A DNA stretch of 10,165 nucleotides from Baffinella frigidus. Its lineage: Eukaryota; Cryptophyceae; Cryptomonadales; Baffinellaceae. Positions within the stretch are counted from its first letter, which is position 1, and every line of letters begins with the position of its first letter. The notes under the pieces were generated by a model, which saw nothing but the letters and a program-made list of their open reading frames with translations, had not been told where the DNA came from and did no database searches. Where the stretch lies: assembly GCA_026770585.1 (NCBI GenBank), contig MU646535.1, positions 533,344 to 543,508 on the forward strand. The letters are read 5' to 3'. A program made the translations under genes and the position numbers. This document shows positions 6,029 through 10,165 of the stretch, piece by piece.

Positions 6029-6178
6029 TGGGCCGACCCAAGGTGGCCGTGGGCCGACCCACGGGTGGCCTTGGGTCGGCCCACGTGGGTCGATCATCTT
6101 GGGTCGACCCACTGGGTCGGCCCACGTGGGTCGGCCCAGTGGGTCGACCCTGGGCCACTTTCCGACCCCGGGTCGGCC
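6029..6178. repeat. Array of GGGYCGRCCC palindromes, part 2 (8 copies)
   Basis: Eight more matches, the first at about 6030 (GGGCCGACCC) and the last near 6169 (GGGTCGGCCC), with a preference for GGGTCGGCCC over the GGGTCGACCC of part 1. A related but broken copy, GGGTCGATCA, lies near 6088. This part is outside the right end of the 831 bp element and is preceded by an eight-base G run at about 6014-6022. Confidence 0.87.
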
Positions 6179-6209
6179 CCACTGATGACACTGACACTTT
6201 TATTAAGCG

Positions 6210-6533
6210 TACGAAGGGGTCTACGAGCTCGTATCCTAATTTGGAACTGTTTTTAATTTGGAACCAATTTGGGACCTTGAAATAACCTGTTTTTATGTCA
6301 TGATAGGTGCTATATCAGCATGTTTATGTCATGGTAAGGCTATGTCAGCCCGGGTCACGTGCGGCCTACAACTCAAGACTAAAAATGCCAGGTACAATTT
6401 TTTTTCGCCAGTGCACTAGCCCTGGACAAGACCTTCAAAACGACCTAATAAAGGTTCACATGGTCACGAGCCCTCGGTCATGCCGCAAATATACGTCAAA
6501 AAAGAGTTCCAACATAGGGTAGACCCCTTCGTA
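6210..6533. repeat. 324 bp segment bounded by a perfect 15 bp inverted repeat
   Basis: TACGAAGGGGTCTAC at 6210-6224 and GTAGACCCCTTCGTA at 6519-6533 are exact complements. The right arm is the last part of the first 185 bp direct repeat, and at just this place that repeat differs from its second copy. Whether this is an element of its own or a product of local conversion is open. Confidence 0.6.
6349..6533 (+). repeat. 185 bp direct repeat, first copy
   Basis: Aligns without gaps to 6806-6990 (offset 457) and differs at about six positions, four of them clustered at 6519-6522 close to the right end. Begins CCCGGGTCACGTGCGGCCTA and ends CCCCTTCGTA. It does not start TG or end CA, so a typical LTR is unlikely. 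Confidence 0.92.
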
Positions 6534-6537
6534 GGTG

Positions 6538-6570
6538 CATATCATGATATGAATAGCATATCATGATATG
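6538..6570. repeat. Two copies of the palindrome CATATCATGATATG
   Basis: Perfect 14 bp palindromes at 6538-6551 and 6557-6570 separated by AATAG. Paired identical palindromes can be protein binding sites or a hairpin-prone duplication; neither can be shown here. Confidence 0.9.
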
Positions 6571-6683
6571 AAAAAAAGGCTTACGATGACACAAAAACAC
6601 AGCCTTGCATCGCAATGTCGATGCTATCATGACACCCCCCTAGATGGGAGCGATTCAGCTGCCGAATCTTCCTACGGAATCTT

Positions 6684-6729
6684 CCCTACGGTATCTCCCA
6701 GCACCTGGGTGATACCAAGAATCGTAGGG
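6684..6729. repeat. Stem-loop with CCCTACGG core
   Basis: GGTATC-T-CCCAG pairs with CTGGG-T-GATACC (6690-6716) around CAC. CCCTACG (6684-6690) and CGTAGGG (6723-6729) could close a second, mutually exclusive part. CCCTACGGT is the same core found in families B and D. Confidence 0.7.
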
Positions 6730-6805
6730 GCATAGGCGTTAAACAGGTTATTTCAGGTCCCAAATTGGTTCCAAATTAGAAAAAGGGAAAATTTGCCGCC
6801 GAAAA

Positions 6806-6990
6806 CCCGGGTCACGTGCGGCCTACAACTCAAGACTAAAAATGCCAGGTACAATTTTTTTTCGCCAGTGCACTAGCCCTGGACGAGACCTTCAAAACGA
6901 CCTAATAAAGGTTCACATGGTCACGAGCCCTCGGTCATGCCGCAAATATACGTCAAAAAAGAGTTCCAATATAGGACCCACCCCTTCGTA
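6806..6990 (+). repeat. 185 bp direct repeat, second copy
   Basis: Near-identical to 6349-6533, separated from it by 272 bases. It lies outside the right end of the 525 bp inverted-repeat element and directly before the left end of the next one. The near-identity indicates a recent duplication or conversion. It has no coding potential. Confidence 0.92.
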
Positions 6991-6996
6991 TGGCCA

Positions 6997-7963
6997 TATT
7001 TGAGTCTGGAAATTTCTGTTCATAAAACCTATCCGACACGAAACACCATTCCTAACACCAGAAAGTTTAGCCAACTTTAGGTGTTTCAAAAATCGAGCAA
7101 ATTTGAAATACATAAAACTCGCTACTTTTGTGTATCAACGAAACGTTGCGATTCCATAAAACCAACAACTTTACGACACAGTTTACTACACAGATCGTTG
7201 GTTGCGAGGGGGTCGCCCGGGCGACCCCGTGTGATGTTTTCGCATAAACGGACGCAAAACACGAATTTCAGAGTTCTTCAATTTTTTTTGTCAAACCTGT
7301 CCTTCTAAATGTATATAGGGTCGATGGACACACCAAATTTGCTCAAGGAAATCTCTACGACTTTGAAAAAAATGGCTCATGTCCCGGACAGTTTAGTCAA
7401 CTTTGGTTCTTTGATTAGGTGTCAGGATAAGGATAAGGTCCGCGCCCGGGGCCGGGAGTCCCCGAGAATCCAATGGCTCCAGCAGCTGCGCCGAAATGGC
7501 GGCAGTCATCACGTCCTCTCGGAGACAAGATGATGAGAACAGCCACGACATCTCACCGCTCGGAGATATAAAAGAATAGTTAAATAGTGTGCTGTTCACA
7601 TCGACCTTCTCAGCTTGCATAAATGGATTTCGAATTGATGGACTGTTTACCCCACAAAAGTTAGTTGTGTGACTCTTTTTCTATTAATGGAGGCAAAAGT
7701 GTTTTTGTGTTTTTTTTAACGCGTCTTCTTGGTCATTGCAACGACCTTTTTTTCGAATCCTAAAAATCATGCGCCCATATTCTCATAGACGGCTCCAAAC
7801 ATCAAGAGGAAACGACGCAATTCAGGACGTGAAGATCTCTAAAAGGATTGTATATCCAGCTCATAAATAGCCTGTACAAGTCCCTATAACCCAGGGCCTT
7901 TAAAAGCTCGGGGACTTCCCCCTCCGGGTGCGGTTTATGAACAGAAATTTCCAGACTCAAATA
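6997..7963. mobile_element. Possible 967 bp element with about 32 bp inverted ends
   Basis: TATTTGAGTCTGGAAATTTC... (6997-7029) and ...GAAATTTCCAGACTCAAATA (7932-7963) are inverted with one extra A in the left copy. No target duplication or transposase is seen. Only short frames (up to about 75 codons) occur inside, with no recognisable protein. It could be a deletion derivative of a larger DNA transposon (inference). Confidence 0.7.
7030..7931. other. Interior of the 967 bp element, no gene supported
   Basis: Contains the perfect 20 bp palindrome GGGGTCGCCCGGGCGACCCC (7209-7228). There are two loosely similar stretches, CAG..AAGTTTAGCCAACTTT (about 7061) and CAGTTTAGTCAACTTT (7389). GATATAAAAG (7563) is TATA-like, but nothing convincing follows: only a 13 codon frame begins at 7623. 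No RNA gene is recognised. Confidence 0.5.
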
Positions 7964-8390
7964 CGCTTATTGACTGTGAAAAGATCCGTGAAATGCGCCC
8001 CATCCATTTCAACCGCGACCTTTCAAAGATGATCTCATTTCACCCGGGGGCGGATCGGTCGTTTAGATGGACATCACAATGAAAAAGATGACAGTCACCC
8101 CCATTCTCCAACGCAAATGCGCCCTTCAGTTGACGGGGACGTGACGGGGACGTTTTTTTGTTACATGTAAATTACATGTAATTCCCTAAAACGACGTCCC
8201 TTTAGAAAACGTCTGTTTCGAGGGGGGTTGAAAATATCCGTGCTCGTGTCGCATACGTGCGACTGCCTTAAATCCAGTCGCAAGAGGTCTCGTGACCCCC
8301 TTAGCCAATACAGGGGGGGGTCCGGATCAGGAATTCCGACTCACCGCTTGGTCCAGTGGCCTCTTCCTCTGGCCACCCAGTCTTGGCGGG
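7964..8390. other. Spacer upstream of the candidate gene, with palindromes and hairpins
   Basis: GACGGGGACGT is repeated in tandem at about 8137-8155. TTACATGTAA (8161-8170) and ATTACATGTAAT (8171-8182) are adjoining palindromes. GTCGCA (8248-8253) and CAGTCGCA (8275-8282) can each pair with the same TGCGACTG (8258-8265), giving two exclusive hairpins about 110 bases before the proposed start codon. If transcribed this would be 5' leader, but no promoter is evident. Confidence 0.5.
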
Positions 8391-9003
8391 ATGGCTTCCT
8401 TTGGTAAGCTGAACCAGAAAGGGGTGGCAGGGCCCTCGCCAACATGTCGACCACCCTCTAAGAGCTCTAAGAGCTTGCCTGCATCGTTGCGAAGGAAGCC
8501 TTCCTTCGCACCGGGACCCCTCTTGGAAGCATCTTGGGCGACGCGGGAGCCTTCAAGCACACCATCGTGGGGCCGGACCTCATCGGCACCTCAACCCTGG
8601 GACGATGATACGTCGAGCGTTTTCAGCGGCGGGGGCAGCAAGGTGCGTTGCGCACCCCCCTCCTGCTTGTTAGCAGCTCCGCCCCATGGTTTCGCCATCA
8701 CCAATTGTGAACAGCGCCGCTTCTCCTATTTAGCGATTGGGGACAGCACTAGCACGGCATTATACCCTCCGGGGTTCACCTGCTCCGCCCCCCCCCCCCG
8801 CGCGAAGTTTCCGCCTGCGCATTGCTCTAGCGGGGGAAACTCTCACGGGGTCCCGGTCCTGTGTGCAGTTGGAGGCGATGGAGAAGCAGCTGCAGAAGCT
8901 CCAGATGACTGTCAATGTGCGCTCTTCCACCCTAAAACCCTCAGGGTTTAGTCCTGTGGGGGGAGGGGATACTCCACTCCACCCCGATCCTGGTCGGGTG
9001 TAG
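8391..9003 (+). CDS. Candidate two-exon gene, unknown function
   Basis: I do not recognise the product. Proposed exon 1 is 8391-8642 (84 codons) and exon 2 is 8869-9003 with a TAG stop, giving 128 residues. The start ATG has G at -3 and +4. Exon 1 ends AAG|GTGCGT, a good donor, and exon 2 follows a pyrimidine-rich tract and GTGTGCAG. Both exons are in phase 0, so the 226 base intron can be removed cleanly. Residues 1-84 are rich in S, P and K (disordered-looking). Exon 2 opens with LEAMEKQLQKLQMTVN, a heptad-like helix. Against it: the unspliced frame is also open to 8951, and exon 2's tail includes a telomere-like palindrome and stops at the next repeat. An alternative reading splices at AAT|GTGCGC (8917) to an acceptor CTGCAG at 9715, continuing 45 codons. 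Confidence 0.35.
8643..8868 (+). other. Proposed intron of the candidate gene
   Basis: GT at 8643-8644 in GTGCGT and AG at 8867-8868 after CCCGGTCCTGTGTGC. A ten-base C run sits within it (about 8790-8799). Length 226 is not a multiple of three, so retention would shift exon 2 out of frame, although the retained frame stays open. Only transcript data would settle it. Confidence 0.35.
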
Positions 9004-9193
9004 GGTTGTTATATCGGAGTTCTGCCGATATGTTATCAGAGTTATCGGCTCATATCGGCGTTCCAGCCGATAACAGCCGATATGTCCCTCTCCCAAGGGG
9101 CCTTTCAGGGGGTGCTGCTGGGGGGGGGGATGCTCCTAGGGTGGGGGTGAAAATTCATGGAAAAATCTTCTCTCAAGGTACCCATGTGGCGAT

Positions 9194-9232
9194 CCCTAGG
9201 GGGCGCTTTTTTCAAAGCGAGGTACCTCTGTA
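9194..9232 (+). mobile_element. Family A right-half fragment
   Basis: CCCTAGGGGGCGC..AAAGCGAGGTACCTCTGTA corresponds to the right arm of family A with changes (TTTCAAAGCGAGG for TTCTTATGAGCGAGG). The left arm is not recognisable beyond a vague AAGGTACCCATG upstream at 9176. Confidence 0.7.
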
Positions 9233-9233
9233 T

Positions 9234-9281
9234 GGTCCTCAGAGGCGGGGGGCGCGTTCTTAAAAGCGAGGTACCCCTGTA
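9234..9281 (+). mobile_element. Family A right-half fragment, second in tandem
   Basis: GGTCCTCAGAGGCGGGGGGCGC then AAAAGCGAGGTACCCCTGTA, again only the right arm, in the same orientation as the fragment just before. Two right halves side by side, sharing AAAGCGAGG rather than ATGAGCGAGG, suggest a local duplication of a variant half. Confidence 0.75.
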
Positions 9282-9483
9282 CATTCTTGACAGGAAAGGC
9301 CCCCTTTAGGCCTTAGAGGTCTATAGGGGCTTCCCCTGAGCCCCTAGCCGATATGTAAAATGACTGATATCAGGCCCCAGCCGATAAGTCCGATATGCCC
9401 CGATATCGGGCCCCAGCTGATAACTCCCGATAAGGAATTGTCCGATATAACAACCCGACTCGGGTGGTTGGTGGTTGCCCACC

Positions 9484-9688
9484 CACCAGCAACCCGAAAC
9501 AGCTTTTACCGGGTCCTTGCAAGATCCGGGAATGAAATGCTTTTTTATTAATTTATTCGTAGGACCCTACGGTAGGAAACCCTAGTGACCTCGATTTTTT
9601 GACGGGAGATATCGATGAGATCTCATCGGTGTAGCTGAAAATTACTACAGTACCCGACCCGGTTACAAGCTGCTACGGGTTGCTGGTG
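9484..9688. mobile_element. 205 bp inverted-repeat element
   Basis: CACCAGCAACCCGAAACAGC... (9484-9515) and ...GCTGCTACGGGTTGCTGGTG (9656-9688) are inverted with a few mismatches and one gap. The interior holds the shared core CCCTACGGTAGG (9563-9574), the perfect 16 bp palindrome CGATGAGATCTCATCG (9613-9628) and GAAAATTACTACA as in family F arms. Non-coding. Confidence 0.78.
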
Positions 9689-9756
9689 CACGCCTCTGCC
9701 CTCCCCCATCTGCAGCTTGACCACATTCTCTCCCTCCTCCTCTGGAAACGTATCCC

Positions 9757-9934
9757 GCACCACTCACCCTCACGGAAAGACCAAACCGTCGATTCTCAGA
9801 CCTCGGATTTACCTTGCCAGACCCCCCAGATAAGGGGGGCTGGCAAAAGTTAACCCTGCGCCTCAGTGCAAAAACAACTTTTGGAAAAAAATCGAAAATT
9901 GACCTTTTGGTCCTTCCGTGAGGGCTTGTGGCAC
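9757..9934. repeat. Foldback with central GC hairpin
   Basis: 9767-9797 and 9894-9924 are inverted and agree at 26 of 31 positions (CCCTCACGGAA and TTCCGTGAGGG are exact). At the centre TTGCCAG-A-CCCCCC (9814-9827) pairs with GGGGGGCTGGCAA (9834-9846) around a six base loop. The stem plus loop looks like an intrinsic terminator only by coincidence; no U tract follows. Confidence 0.75.
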
Positions 9935-9983
9935 TCAGTCTCTTCTCCCTTGAGAGCCACACGCGTAGAAGCCAACGGGTACA

Positions 9984-10162
9984 CTACTGCAAAGCCACAG
10001 GGGAAGTCTCAATTTCTCTGGACACGACACTATTGTTGCCTTTTGACGATTTTTGGTCATGTCCTGGGGCAGAAATTGCCTTTTGAGGTGAAAATGGCTC
10101 CAAAGTAGCAGAAGCAAATGCTTCCGCTACTTTTTGACACTTCCCCTGGGGCTTTCCAGTAG
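9984..10162. mobile_element. 179 bp inverted-repeat element with an inner stem-loop
   Basis: CTACTGCAAAGCCACAGGGG... (9984-10007) and the complement at 10139-10162 agree at 22 of 24 positions. Inside, AAAGTAGC-A-GAAGC pairs with GCTTC-C-GCTACTTT (10102-10133) around AAAT. Because the window ends three bases later, the right target site cannot be judged. Confidence 0.78.
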
Positions 10163-10165
10163 CAC

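Larger units (their letters stand above)
6254..6778. mobile_element. 525 bp inverted-repeat element with 38 bp ends
   Basis: TAATTTGGAACCAATTTGGGACC... at 6254-6292 and its complement at 6741-6778 match except for one extra T on the left. The element is non-coding. It contains two imperfect units of TTTATGTCATG.TA (6292-6349), the first 185 bp direct repeat, a doubled palindrome and a stem at 6684-6729. It overlaps the 6210-6533 segment, so at least two rearrangement events are layered here. Confidence 0.75.
9003..9456. mobile_element. 454 bp element with CCGATAT-rich inverted ends
   Basis: Terminal GGGTTGTTATATCGGA (9003-9018) and TCCGATATAACAACCC (9441-9456) are perfect complements. Inside each end are repeated subterminal motifs CCGATAT, CCGATAA and their complements, about a dozen in total, facing both ways. 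Clustered subterminal motifs of this kind are typical transposase-binding arrangements in hAT-like and other cut-and-paste elements (family knowledge, not shown here). Two family A half copies lie in its middle. It begins at the last base of the candidate gene's stop codon. Confidence 0.82.

Noticed and set aside
5621-6178. CRISPR-like array of palindromic repeats
   Set aside because: The repeat is only 10 bp, spacing is irregular, spacers are short and of the same composition, no cas gene is present and the surroundings are eukaryotic.
5632-6285. 217 codon plus-strand frame and overlapping 162, 117 and 93 codon frames rich in W, V, D, P, G and R
   Set aside because: All come from GGGYCGRCCC units, which contain no stop codons in most phases. 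Open frames in several phases at once are the mark of low-complexity DNA, not of a repeat protein.
6349-6990. A miniature LTR retrotransposon (TRIM)
   Set aside because: Repeats lack TG...CA tips, no primer binding site or polypurine tract is apparent, and one copy lies inside an inverted-repeat element.
9814-9846. Intrinsic transcription terminator
   Set aside because: The GC stem is followed by AAGTTAACC rather than a T run, and the context is not bacterial.
9663-9962. 99 codon minus-strand frame
   Set aside because: It is formed by the arms of the 9757-9934 foldback and part of the 9484-9688 element, with no recognisable protein features.
1-10165. tRNA or rRNA genes
   Set aside because: I looked for GTTCGAATC-like B-box strings and conserved rRNA segments on both strands and saw none. 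A covariance-model scan would be decisive.

Overview
This window looks like a repeat-dense piece of a eukaryotic nuclear genome. There is no bacterial-style gene packing and no rRNA, tRNA or recognisable transposase. Almost every stretch is explained by short inverted-repeat (foldback or MITE-like) elements that lie beside, inside or broken against one another. A degenerate block of TTTAGGG repeats (about 2802-3018) is the plant-type telomere motif. It is known from green plants and green algae and from several other algal and protist lineages, so I suggest an alga or other protist, or a plant, without naming a species.

Layout. 1-2760 holds two recurring families. Family A (about 121 bp; ends CAGGGGTACCTCGC flanked by TA) has copies at 165, 1250, 1962 and 2450. 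Family B (105 bp; ends TATCCCTTAAGTGGC) has copies at 574 and 1147. Two larger hairpins (1571-1736 and 1768-1956), a first copy of family E (378) and a B/A chimera (2247-2345) lie among them. At 2761-2802 half an A element runs directly into the telomere-like block. Another B, a B fragment and a 31-35 bp minisatellite follow. 3578-5130 holds family F (perfect-arm hairpin plus a broken copy), a longer foldback (3823-4351) and a second E. 5134-5964 is an 831 bp element with 63 bp inverted ends (62/63 identical), enclosing an unusual array of the palindrome GGGYCGRCCC that resumes outside it at 6029-6178. 6210-7963 contains nested inverted repeats and a 185 bp direct repeat pair. 8230-9003 is GC-rich and carries the only plausible gene, a two-exon candidate of unknown function. 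From 9003 to the end are four more foldback elements, the first beginning at the candidate gene's stop codon.

No set of genes working together can be claimed. The biological interest is in repeat dynamics: families with TA-flanked ends and related internal motifs, breakage and joining of half elements, and interstitial telomere-like DNA at one such break. No mobilising enzyme is encoded here, so these elements, if mobile, would depend on enzymes supplied elsewhere.
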